A stretch of DNA of 6,538 nt. Origin: Gammaproteobacteria bacterium. Its GTDB lineage: Bacteria; Pseudomonadota; Gammaproteobacteria; SZUA-140. This document shows positions 1 to 6,538 of the stretch, piece by piece (within the stretch, counting starts at the first letter, position 1; each line of letters opens with the position of its first letter). The position numbers were made by a program, and so were the translations under genes. The notes beneath the pieces were generated by a model. That model saw only the letters and a program-made list of their open reading frames with translations. It did not search any database and was not told the origin of the DNA. Location of the stretch: positions 1 to 6,538 of the forward strand of contig JALSHQ010000022.1 in the NCBI GenBank assembly GCA_026982145.1, in the 5' to 3' direction.

Positions 1-774
1 TTCGCTAGCAAAACCGAAGATGCCTCGGCAACAGACACTCAAGGTTCGATGCCGCGCCATGTTGCCATTATTATGGATGGCAATGGTCGTTGGGCTAAAA
101 AGCGTTTTATGCCGCGCATCGTCGGCCATAAAGCGGGTGTCGAAACCGTGCGTGCGATGGTACGTCACTGTGCAGAAAAGAAAATCGAAGTGCTCACCCT
201 GTTTGCTTTCAGTAGCGAAAACTGGCGTCGCCCAGAAAAAGAGGTGCGCTTGTTGCTAGAGCTTTTCGTGACAGCACTAAAGCGGGAAGTAAGACGACTT
301 AATGAAAATAATGTTGTTCTGAAAGTGGTAGGAGATCACAGTGCTTTTCCGCAGGCGTTGCAGCAAGAGATCGCCAGCGCCGAGGCGACCACGAGCGCTA
401 ATACAGGGCTCAAGTTGGTGGTTGCAGCCAATTACGGCGGGCGTTGGGACATCGTTCAGGCAGCACGTGCACTGGCTGATAAAGCGGCTGCCGGGCAGCT
501 TAAACCAGCACAGATCGATGAGGACGCGCTTGATCGTCATCTTTCACTCTATGGCATGCCCGAGCCGGATCTCTTTATTCGTACCGGCGGCGAAGAACGT
601 GTCAGTAATTTTCTGTTATGGCAGCTTGCCTACTGTGAAATGTATTTTACCGACACCCTGTGGCCAGACTTTGATGGCAAAGCTTTTGATGAGGCGTTGA
701 ACTCATTCAGTAAGCGAGAGCGTCGTTTCGGCCGCACCGGTGATCAGGTGTTGGAACAGAAAGAAAATGCTTAA
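1..774 (+). CDS. uppS: Undecaprenyl diphosphate synthase (cis-prenyltransferase), possibly 5'-partial
   Basis: Cytoplasmic/membrane-associated enzyme that adds eight isopentenyl units in cis to farnesyl diphosphate, giving C55 undecaprenyl diphosphate, the carrier for peptidoglycan and O-antigen. Numbering from the ATG at 49 (241 residues), the diphosphate-binding MDGNGRW motif is at 9-15 with the catalytic Asp at 10, GHKAG at 26-30, FSSENW at 54-59, and the RTGGE...R.SNFLLW block at 178-191 (Arg178, Arg184, Ser186), followed by Glu197. Each matches the E. coli enzyme at a constant offset of 16 residues (D26, H43, R194, R200, E213), so all key residues are present. Start: the frame is open back to base 1, giving 16 further codons without ATG, GTG or TTG. 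E. coli UppS also has 16 residues before the point matching this ATG, so the true start may lie left of the window. The alternative is the ATG at 49, preceded by AAGG at 41-44 with only 4 bases of spacing. The identity is secure; only the start is not. Confidence 0.96.
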   Translation, partial: FASKTEDASATDTQGSMPRHVAIIMDGNGRWAKKRFMPRIVGHKAGVETVRAMVRHCAEKKIEVLTLFAFSSENWRRPEKEVRLLLELFVTALKREVRRLNENNVVLKVVGDHSAFPQALQQEIASAEATTSANTGLKLVVAANYGGRWDIVQAARALADKAAAGQLKPAQIDEDALDRHLSLYGMPEPDLFIRTGGEERVSNFLLWQLAYCEMYFTDTLWPDFDGKAFDEALNSFSKRERRFGRTGDQVLEQKENA

Positions 775-1606
775 GCAGCGCATTATTACGGCTTCGGTAC
801 TGGCATCCCTTTTTGTCTGGGGGGTGGTGGCGCTGCCGACCGCTTATATTGCACTGCTATTTGCGGTGATGGTGACCGTAGGTGCTGCTGAATGGGTGCG
901 CCTCATGGGTGAGCCTGCCGCGATCGGTAAATACCCGTTTATCGCGTTGGTTTGGGTGTCGATGATTATCGCGGCTTGGGCGAGCCAATACGCAGCACTT
1001 TTTTATCTACTGCTCATCATCTCAGCGCTGTGGTGGGGCTACGCCGTGTGGTTATTAAGGCGTTACAGTGAACATGTTTTGAGCGGTGAAGCGCAAGGGG
1101 TGGTGACACAATTCCCGCTTGCCGCACTCCCAGCCATCGGCATTATACTTTTAGTGCCCACATGGATTGCGATGGTGGTGCTGCACACGATTTCCCCATA
1201 TTGGTTGCTATTGCTGCTGCTGTTGATTTGGGGTGCAGATACCGGCGCCTATTTTGCGGGGCGTGCTTTTGGCAAGCGCAAGCTGGCACCACAGGTCAGC
1301 CCCGGTAAAAGCTGGGAAGGGGTTGCTGGTGCTATGGCGATGACAGTCGTGGTCGCGCTAGTAGGGGGCGTGCTATTGGATGTCAGTGGTGTGGCGCTGC
1401 TAGGGCTGGTGCTACTTGCGCTGGTGACGGTTGCATTCTCTATTGTGGGTGACCTGCTTGAGAGCCTGATGAAACGTCGTGTAGGGGTGAAAGATAGCGG
1501 TACGCTACTGCCCGGTCACGGCGGCGTGCTTGATCGTATCGATAGCCTCACTGCTGCTGCACCACTCTTTGCGCTGGGTGTTTCACTGCTGGGCATTCGC
1601 GCATGA
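767..1606 (+). CDS. cdsA: Phosphatidate cytidylyltransferase (CDP-diacylglycerol synthase)
   Basis: Inner-membrane enzyme that converts phosphatidic acid and CTP into CDP-diacylglycerol, the precursor of phosphatidylethanolamine, phosphatidylglycerol and cardiolipin. The 279-residue product (E. coli 285) is very hydrophobic, with roughly eight membrane segments and a run of seven leucines at 147-153. The PROSITE CDS signature is complete at 233-259: S.MKR, then KDSG with Asp243, then PGHGG with His251, then LDRID with Asp256 and Asp259. WGADTGAY at 155-162 and SPGKSWEG at 178-185 are also typical. I chose the ATG at 767 (MLKQRI) because E. coli CdsA begins MLKYRL; an in-frame GTG at 740 would add nine residues with no counterpart. 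The start overlaps the end of uppS by 8 bases and the preceding sequence is only loosely purine-rich, so coupling to uppS translation is likely. The stop codon overlaps the dxr start. Confidence 0.96.
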   Translation: MLKQRIITASVLASLFVWGVVALPTAYIALLFAVMVTVGAAEWVRLMGEPAAIGKYPFIALVWVSMIIAAWASQYAALFYLLLIISALWWGYAVWLLRRYSEHVLSGEAQGVVTQFPLAALPAIGIILLVPTWIAMVVLHTISPYWLLLLLLLIWGADTGAYFAGRAFGKRKLAPQVSPGKSWEGVAGAMAMTVVVALVGGVLLDVSGVALLGLVLLALVTVAFSIVGDLLESLMKRRVGVKDSGTLLPGHGGVLDRIDSLTAAAPLFALGVSLLGIRA

Positions 1607-2784
1607 AAGGCATCACCGTACTTGGCTCGACCGGCTCAATTGGCGTCAATACGCTGGATGTAATTACTCAGCACCCGGAGCACTACCGCGCAGTGGCGCT
1701 GACCGCCCACCGCAATGTTGCGCTTCTGTTTGAACAGTGTATCGCTCATCGTCCCGACTATGCTGTGATGAGTGATGAGGCCGCAGCCGAGGCGCTGCAG
1801 CAAAAAATTACAGCCGCAGGGGTGGCAACCGAGGTGCTTGCGGGTGTTGAAGGCTTAGAAAAAGTGGCACGATTGCCGCAGTGTGAGCAGGTGATGGCTG
1901 CGATTGTGGGCGCCGCCGGTCTACTGCCTACGCTGGCAGCGGCACGCGCAGGCAAACGGGTGTTGTTGGCCAACAAAGAGGCGCTGGTGATGTCGGGCCA
2001 CCTTTTTATGGATGCAGTGCACGAGCATGGTGCAGAGCTGCTGCCGATCGACAGTGAACACAACGCCATTTTTCAGTGCATGCCAGAGCGTTTTAGCGGG
2101 CTTGAGAATGGCGGGGTGATACAAATATTGCTCACCGGTTCCGGCGGCCCATTTCGCACGGTGGCACCCGCAGCGCTGGTGGATGTGACGCCTGACCAAG
2201 CGTGCGCTCACCCCAACTGGGTGATGGGGCGTAAAATTTCAGTGGATTCAGCGACGATGATGAATAAAGGGCTGGAACTCATTGAAGCGTGCTGGATTTT
2301 TGCCGCGCCACCCGAGAAAATTCAAATTGTGGCACACCCGCAAAGCATCATCCACTCGATGGTTGAATATATCGATGGCTCGGTATTGGCGCAAATGGGT
2401 AGCCCTGATATGCGCATCCCCATTGCGCATGCGATGGCGTGGCCGCAACGGATCTCATCGGGGGTGAAACGGCTGAACCTGTTTGATGTGGCGCGGCTCG
2501 ATTTTGAACGCCCTGATACCACCCGCTTTCCATGCCTAAGGCTGGCACGAGAAGTGGCTGAACGGGGGGGCACCGCAGCCGCAATTTTGAACGCGGCTAA
2601 TGAGGTCGCAGTAGAGGCTTTTCTCGCTGAAACACTCAGATTTACCGATATTAGCCGCGTCATTGAAGCGACGCTCGAAGCGGTTACCGCACAAGATGCC
2701 GCGAGTTTGGAAGTTGTATTGCAAGCCGACGGCGCGGCACGTGAAACGGCACAACAACAGATTGCAAGGTTGAAAGCGAAATGA
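1603..2784 (+). CDS. dxr: 1-deoxy-D-xylulose 5-phosphate reductoisomerase
   Basis: Cytoplasmic NADPH- and metal-dependent enzyme (also called IspC) that rearranges and reduces 1-deoxyxylulose 5-phosphate to 2-C-methylerythritol 4-phosphate, the committed step of the MEP isoprenoid pathway and the target of fosmidomycin. The product is 393 residues (E. coli 398). Visible motifs, in order: the NADPH-binding GSTGSIG at 8-14; LLANKEAL near 122-129; the metal-binding DSEHN with Asp150 and Glu152; TGSGGPF; HPNWVMGRK from His203, with Trp206 in the mobile active-site loop; and NKGLE with Asn221, Lys222 and Glu225 (E. coli N227, K228, E231). HPQSIIHSM and GSPDMR follow. The ATG lies within the cdsA stop (ATGA overlap). 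There is no good Shine-Dalgarno in the 20 bases before it, suggesting re-initiation by ribosomes leaving cdsA. A run of seven G at 2564-2570 is read through in frame. In E. coli dxr lies before uppS; here it follows cdsA, as in Pseudomonas. Confidence 0.98.
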   Translation: MKGITVLGSTGSIGVNTLDVITQHPEHYRAVALTAHRNVALLFEQCIAHRPDYAVMSDEAAAEALQQKITAAGVATEVLAGVEGLEKVARLPQCEQVMAAIVGAAGLLPTLAAARAGKRVLLANKEALVMSGHLFMDAVHEHGAELLPIDSEHNAIFQCMPERFSGLENGGVIQILLTGSGGPFRTVAPAALVDVTPDQACAHPNWVMGRKISVDSATMMNKGLELIEACWIFAAPPEKIQIVAHPQSIIHSMVEYIDGSVLAQMGSPDMRIPIAHAMAWPQRISSGVKRLNLFDVARLDFERPDTTRFPCLRLAREVAERGGTAAAILNAANEVAVEAFLAETLRFTDISRVIEATLEAVTAQDAASLEVVLQADGAARETAQQQIARLKAK

Positions 2785-4148
2785 TGAGTTCGGTATTGTC
2801 ATCAATCTTCTTTTTTATTATCGCCCTCGGGGTGTTGATCACCGTGCATGAGTTTGGCCATTTCTGGGTCGCACGCAAAGTGGGTGTTAAGGTGATTCGT
2901 TTTTCGGTTGGCTTTGGCAAACCGATTTTTAGCTGGCGCCGCCCCAATGATGACACCGAATATGTGATCGCCATGTTACCGCTCGGTGGCTACGTGCAGA
3001 TGCTTGATGAGCGTGAGGGCGACGTAGCCCCTGCCGATCTTGAGCGTACCTTCAATCGCAAGTCATTAGCGCAACGCACGGCCATTGTGGCGGCTGGCCC
3101 AATTTTTAATTTCATATTGGCGATTGCCATCTACTGGCTGATTTTGGTCATTGGCGTGAGTGGTGTTAAGCCGATTGTGGGTGAGGTCAATGAAGGGAGT
3201 ATCGCTGCTGCCGGTGGTTTTCAGCGTGGTGATGTAATTACCCGCGTGGGTGATACTGAAACAGTCACCTGGGGGACAGCGGGGATGGCGCTACTGGACC
3301 ATAGTCTGGATGCTGAAGTGGTCAAAGTAGAAGTACTGCAAGATGGTGTGGTTAGCCGAGTGCGTGAGCTCGATTTTTCAACGCCGGGTTTAGCGCTTGA
3401 GCGCAAAGAGCTGCTCGACAGCATCGGCATCAATATTATGCGGCCGAAAATTCCCGCACTGATTGATAAAGTGACCTCCGGCGGCGCTGCGGATAAAGCG
3501 GGCATTTTAAGTGGTGACCTTTTGCTAGCTGTGGATGGTGAGTTGATCGAGGACTGGGCCGGATGGGTACAGAAAGTCAGGACAAACCCAGAGGTGACCT
3601 TTAAAGTTGAGCTTGAACGTGAAGGGCGATTGATGATGATTGACCTTCGCCCTGCGCGTATCTCAACAAAAGAGGGCGAGATTGGCCGCATCGGCGCAAC
3701 GGTGGCCTACCCCGAAGCGCTGTTTGCAGAGTTTAATGCGGTTGAACGTTACTCTTTTTTTGCAGCGTTCAGTGCTGCTTTGGTGAAAACTTGGGACATG
3801 TCACTGCTGACGCTGAGAATGTTGGGCAACATGGTGGTCGGTAATGTCTCGATTGAAAACCTGAGTGGGCCGATTAGCATTGCGCAATATGCAGGTTCAT
3901 CAGCAGGGATCGGCTTTGTCGCTTTTGCCGGGTTCTTGGCGATCATCAGCATTAGCCTTGGAGTGTTGAATCTTTTGCCGATCCCGATGCTTGATGGCGG
4001 CCATCTTTTCTATTACCTAATTGAATGGATTAAGGGTAGCGAGGTTTCAGAAGAGGTGCAGGCAATCGGGCAGCGGGTGGGCATCGGGCTGCTTGCGCTG
4101 GTGATGTTTATCGCCTTTTATAACGACATCGAGCGGCTGGTAGGTTAG
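2781..4148 (+). CDS. rseP: RseP site-2 intramembrane zinc metalloprotease
   Basis: Inner-membrane S2P-family (M50) protease. In E. coli it makes the second cut in the anti-sigma factor RseA after DegS, releasing sigma-E, and it also removes remnant signal peptides; in Pseudomonas the equivalent is MucP. The 455-residue product (E. coli 450) has the zinc-binding HEFGH at 23-27 in the first membrane segment and the third zinc ligand, Asp405, in LDGGH at 404-408. Asn397, Pro400 and Pro402 match the conserved NxxPxP region. The membrane-associated region GFGKPIFSW and LPLGGYVQM follow the first segment. AAGPIFNF at 104-111 opens membrane segment 2 (about 100-126). Two periplasmic PDZ domains lie at about 130-200 and 224-295. 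Segments 3 and 4 are at about 379-399 and 433-447. The start overlaps the dxr stop (ATGA); a second ATG follows immediately at 2784. AAGG at 2766-2769 is rather far upstream, so coupling probably helps. All catalytic residues are intact. Confidence 0.97.
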   Translation: MMSSVLSSIFFFIIALGVLITVHEFGHFWVARKVGVKVIRFSVGFGKPIFSWRRPNDDTEYVIAMLPLGGYVQMLDEREGDVAPADLERTFNRKSLAQRTAIVAAGPIFNFILAIAIYWLILVIGVSGVKPIVGEVNEGSIAAAGGFQRGDVITRVGDTETVTWGTAGMALLDHSLDAEVVKVEVLQDGVVSRVRELDFSTPGLALERKELLDSIGINIMRPKIPALIDKVTSGGAADKAGILSGDLLLAVDGELIEDWAGWVQKVRTNPEVTFKVELEREGRLMMIDLRPARISTKEGEIGRIGATVAYPEALFAEFNAVERYSFFAAFSAALVKTWDMSLLTLRMLGNMVVGNVSIENLSGPISIAQYAGSSAGIGFVAFAGFLAIISISLGVLNLLPIPMLDGGHLFYYLIEWIKGSEVSEEVQAIGQRVGIGLLALVMFIAFYNDIERLVG

Positions 4149-4151
4149 CCG

Positions 4152-6443
4152 ATGGTGAATATGAAATTGATGTTGCGCGCAAGCGCATTGCTATTAGCCG
4201 CTGGTTTTAGTGGCAGTGCTGCATGGGCGTTTTCGCCTTTTACGGTGCAAGATGTGGAGGTGCGAGGGCTTGAGCGTATCTCATTGGGCACCGTGCTTAA
4301 CTATCTGCCGCTGAGTGTGGGTGAACAGCTGGATGAAGCGCGCTCCGATAACATCATCAAAGAGTTATTCAGAACAGGGTTTTTTGATGATGTGAGTGTT
4401 GCCGCTCGCGGAGATGTGTTGGTGATTTTGGTCGATGAGCGCCCTGCGATTGCAAGCATTGATATTTCAGGCAATGAAGATATCGAGACAGAGGCTTTAA
4501 ATGATGCGCTGGAACGCATTGGGCTTGCCAGCGGTCGAGTTCTTGACCGTTCAGCGCTGGATAAAGTGGTGCGTGAGCTGGAGCGCCAATACTTTAATCA
4601 AGGTAAATATGGGGTCAAAATTGAATCAGCCGTAAAGACGCTCGATGATGGGCGGGTTGAGATCGAGATCGATATCAATGAAGGTGATGTGGCGACCATC
4701 AAACAGATTAATTTAGTGGGCAACCACGCTTACGCTGATAGTACGTTGCGCAGTAAATTTCAACTCGATTCACCCGGCATCTTTTCCGGCGGTGAGCAGT
4801 ACTCGCGCTTTAAGCTGGGTGCCGACCTTGAGTCACTGCGTTCCTACTATCTTGACCGAGGCTATATTAACTTCAACATCGATTCGACACAGGTCACCAT
4901 CACCCCTGATAAACAAGATATGTTTATCTCGATCAATGTTTCAGAAGAGCATCAATACTCGATTAGTGAGGTAAAGCTCGCCGGTGACCTCGTGCTTCCA
5001 GAGACAGAATTGCGCGCGCTGCTAACACTTGCAGAAGGTGAAGTATTTTCTCGCAGCAAAGTGACTGCGAGCACCGAAGCGCTCAATAGTCGCTTGGGCA
5101 AAGAGGGTTTTGCGTTTGTTAATATCAATGCGATTCCCGAAGTGGACACAGAAAATCGTCTGATTTCACTGACATTCTTTGTAGACCCCGGACGAAGGGT
5201 CTATGTGCGCCGCATCAATATTAGTGGTAACAAGAGCACTAAAGATGAGATTGTGCGGCGTGAGTTTCGCCAAATGGAAGGTGGGTGGATCTCAACGGCA
5301 CAGATTGATCGCTCACGCGCGCGTATTCAGCGCCTTGGTTTTTTCGAGAATATCAATGTCGAAACCCCCTCAGTGGCCGGTACTGCTGATCAAGTCGATA
5401 TTGCGCTCTCTTTAGATGAGCGCCCCTCTGGTTCGTTGACAGCAGGTGTTGGTTTTTCACAAACTCAAGGACTCTTGATAAATGCCAGCGTCAGCCAAGA
5501 TAACTTTTTGGGCACTGGAAAACGTATCGAAACGAATATCAATAACAGTGATGTGAATACGGTTTATAGCTTCTCGTACAATAACCCTTATTACACGGTC
5601 GATGGCATCAGTCGTGGTTTTAATCTCTCTTTTCGGAAGACGGATGCGCGCGCAGCAAATATCGCCGCATACACTTCAGACCAGTACGGTTTTGGCGTTA
5701 ACTACGGTTTTCCGTTGAGTGAATTCAATCGCGCATCACTTGGGTTGGCTTATGAGAATACGACGATACGTACCTCAAGCTTAACCCCTCAATCTATCAT
5801 TGATTTCTTGAACGAGAACACCGATGAGTTCAATATTTATAAATTGACGCTAGGGTGGTCGCATGACACTCGAGATCGAACCATTTTTGCAAACAATGGT
5901 CTGCTCGTGAGCGTGAACAATACCATCGCACTGCCGGGGAGTGGTCTCACATACTATAAAGTTGATTTTCGCGCGATGAAATTTCAGCCGTTGACGAAAG
6001 AGTTAACCCTCCTGATGAAAGGCACCCTCGGGTATGGTGATAGCTACTCAAACACGACGCGCTTGCCATTTTTTGAGCACTATTATGCGGGTGGCAGCAG
6101 CTCGGTACGCGGCTATGAAGGAAATTCGCTGGGCTTGCAAGAAAACAATGTTTCTCGGGGCGGCGCGTTGAAAGTGGTGGGTAATCTTGAATTAATCCTA
6201 CCGATGCCGTTTGTGGCCGAGGATAATCGCTCGCTGCGCTTGAGTGGCTTCTATGATATTGGTAATGTATTCACTTCAGGCAAAGATTATGATTCGGCGG
6301 AATTGAGAACATCCACTGGGATCGCGCTGATCTGGATGTCGCCCATTGCGCCGTTAACATTTAGTTACGCCTTTCCCCTGAATGATAAAGAGGGTGATAG
6401 GCTTGAACGCTTCCAGTTTACACTGGGTTCGTTTTTCTTCTAG
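4152..6443 (+). CDS. bamA: BamA, outer-membrane protein assembly factor (Omp85/YaeT)
   Basis: Essential outer-membrane core of the BAM complex, which folds and inserts beta-barrel proteins. The 763-residue precursor (E. coli 810) starts with a signal peptide: positive residues Lys5 and Arg9, a hydrophobic core, and probable cleavage after Ala-Trp-Ala at 24-26. Five POTRA domains follow at about 30-98, 99-178, 181-266, 268-346 and 349-423. The stretch from 229 to 250 (SYYLDRGY, then FNIDSTQV) is almost identical to E. coli POTRA3. The 16-strand barrel starts near 427, with NNPYYTVDG inside it. The loop-6 VRGY motif (652-655) carries the Arg that packs inside the barrel. The protein ends in aromatic residues (QFTLGSFFF), a typical C-terminal beta-signal. 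The product is short mainly because the E. coli insertion after VRGF is missing, and no cysteine is present. The ATG at 4152 lies 3 bases after the rseP stop, with AGGT at 4142-4145 as a weak ribosome site; an ATG at 4161 is possible and would keep the signal peptide. Confidence 0.98.
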   Translation: MVNMKLMLRASALLLAAGFSGSAAWAFSPFTVQDVEVRGLERISLGTVLNYLPLSVGEQLDEARSDNIIKELFRTGFFDDVSVAARGDVLVILVDERPAIASIDISGNEDIETEALNDALERIGLASGRVLDRSALDKVVRELERQYFNQGKYGVKIESAVKTLDDGRVEIEIDINEGDVATIKQINLVGNHAYADSTLRSKFQLDSPGIFSGGEQYSRFKLGADLESLRSYYLDRGYINFNIDSTQVTITPDKQDMFISINVSEEHQYSISEVKLAGDLVLPETELRALLTLAEGEVFSRSKVTASTEALNSRLGKEGFAFVNINAIPEVDTENRLISLTFFVDPGRRVYVRRINISGNKSTKDEIVRREFRQMEGGWISTAQIDRSRARIQRLGFFENINVETPSVAGTADQVDIALSLDERPSGSLTAGVGFSQTQGLLINASVSQDNFLGTGKRIETNINNSDVNTVYSFSYNNPYYTVDGISRGFNLSFRKTDARAANIAAYTSDQYGFGVNYGFPLSEFNRASLGLAYENTTIRTSSLTPQSIIDFLNENTDEFNIYKLTLGWSHDTRDRTIFANNGLLVSVNNTIALPGSGLTYYKVDFRAMKFQPLTKELTLLMKGTLGYGDSYSNTTRLPFFEHYYAGGSSSVRGYEGNSLGLQENNVSRGGALKVVGNLELILPMPFVAEDNRSLRLSGFYDIGNVFTSGKDYDSAELRTSTGIALIWMSPIAPLTFSYAFPLNDKEGDRLERFQFTLGSFFF

Positions 6444-6467
6444 ATTTTTGAAAATCGAGGTTGAGAC
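6444..6467 (+). other. Short bamA-to-skp intergenic spacer with a small inverted repeat
   Basis: This 24-base spacer is the longest gene-free stretch in the window. GATTTT at 6443-6448 (its first base is the last base of the bamA stop codon) and AAAATC at 6451-6456 are perfect reverse complements separated by two bases. As RNA this would be a weak AU-rich hairpin of about five pairs with a four-base loop. No run of T follows, so it does not look like an intrinsic terminator. It lies directly against the ribosome binding site of the next gene. A regulatory role is possible but unproven. Confidence 0.4.
6457..6460 (+). promoter_or_regulatory. Ribosome binding site that selects a TTG start
   Basis: GAGG at 6457-6460 is complementary to the 3' end of 16S rRNA and lies 7 bases before the TTG at 6468, which is ideal spacing. 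The in-frame ATG at 6486 is preceded only by A/T-rich sequence with no such motif. This decides the start of the following gene in favour of TTG. Confidence 0.7.
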
Positions 6468-6538
6468 TTGAATAAAATAATCAAAATGGTTTCAGTCGGG
6501 GCTGTATCCCTGCTATTGGCACTGCCCGTTGCGGCAGC
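6468..6538 (+). CDS. skp: N-terminus of an exported protein, probably periplasmic chaperone Skp/OmpH (3'-partial)
   Basis: Only 23 complete codons and two bases of a 24th are inside the window. From the TTG start they read MNKIIKMVSVGAVSLLLALP followed by Val-Ala-Ala. This is a classic Sec signal peptide start: three lysines in the first six residues, then a hydrophobic core, with small residues suited to signal peptidase I near the right edge. The mature protein is not visible, so the identity rests on position. In E. coli, Pseudomonas and most gammaproteobacteria the gene directly after bamA is skp (ompH), encoding the trimeric periplasmic chaperone that holds unfolded outer-membrane proteins for delivery to BAM. 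The 24-base gap from bamA suggests the same transcript. The TTG start is supported by the well-placed GAGG; the ATG at 6486 would leave a peptide with no positive residues before the hydrophobic core. That it is exported is fairly sure; that it is Skp is an inference. Confidence 0.65.
   Translation, partial: MNKIIKMVSVGAVSLLLALPVAA

Noticed and set aside
341..700. Plus-strand alternate-frame 119-codon open frame within uppS
   Set aside because: It overlaps the conserved UppS catalytic region in another frame and has no start context or family resemblance.
740..766. Upstream GTG start for cdsA, adding nine residues
   Set aside because: The extension (MIRCWNRKK) has no counterpart in CdsA, whereas the ATG at 767 gives MLKQRI, closely matching the E. 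coli start.
1758..2069. Minus-strand open frame rich in Ala and Ser
   Set aside because: It is the antisense of conserved dxr codons, has no recognisable motif, and its composition reflects the complement of the Ala-rich Dxr segment.
2273..2305. GGAACTC in dxr, resembling a sigma-E -35 element
   Set aside because: No TCTGA-like -10 element follows at the proper distance, and the bases encode the conserved Gly-Leu-Glu segment of the Dxr active site, which explains them.
3221..3691. A 156-codon open frame on the minus strand
   Set aside because: It lies wholly opposite the PDZ region of rseP, has a serine- and arginine-rich composition typical of antisense shadow frames, and shows no recognisable domain.
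3785..3816. Possible sigma-E promoter inside rseP (AAAACTT followed by GCTGA), as would be attractive for bamA control
   Set aside because: The upstream element misses both G of the GGAACTT consensus, and the two candidate -10 elements are spaced about 13 and 19 bases away rather than about 16. A promoter scan with a sigma-E matrix would be needed; by eye it is not convincing.
1..6538. A novel defence, mobile or accessory system
   Set aside because: The window is filled end to end by conserved housekeeping genes with intact motifs; there are no transposase, integrase, toxin or repeat signatures, and no gap is large enough to hide another gene.

Overview
The window is a compact, one-direction (+ strand) stretch of core envelope and isoprenoid genes: uppS, cdsA, dxr, rseP, bamA and the first codons of a secreted protein that by position is most likely skp/ompH. 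All five complete or near-complete proteins are recognised by family-defining motifs and have near-normal family lengths. A BamA with a POTRA string and barrel, together with RseP, points to a Gram-negative bacterium. The closeness to E. coli proteins, and the order uppS-cdsA-dxr-rseP-bamA, fit a gammaproteobacterium with the Pseudomonas-type order rather than the enterobacterial one (dxr-uppS-cdsA). I cannot name the genus from sequence alone.

Layout: uppS runs from the left edge to 774 and may begin outside the window. cdsA (767-1606) overlaps it by 8 bases. dxr (1603-2784) and rseP (2781-4148) each start inside the stop of the gene before, in ATGA overlaps. bamA (4152-6443) starts 3 bases after rseP. 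A 24-base gap then leads to a TTG-started reading frame (6468 to the right edge) that encodes a signal peptide. No non-coding stretch exceeds about 25 bases, and I see no RNA genes, mobile elements, repeats, CRISPR arrays or convincing promoters or terminators. This looks like one co-transcribed, translationally coupled block.

How the genes fit together: Dxr commits carbon to the MEP isoprenoid pathway, and UppS uses its products to build the C55 lipid carrier for peptidoglycan and O-antigen. CdsA makes CDP-diacylglycerol, the precursor of the major phospholipids. RseP is the intramembrane protease of the envelope-stress (sigma-E) pathway. BamA inserts outer-membrane proteins, and Skp, if that is the last gene, chaperones them across the periplasm.

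I found no undescribed system here. The findings are modest: a Pseudomonas-like gene order, a BamA with a shortened, cysteine-free loop-6 region, a TTG start chosen by a clear ribosome binding site, a small AT-rich inverted repeat before it, and minor start-site questions.
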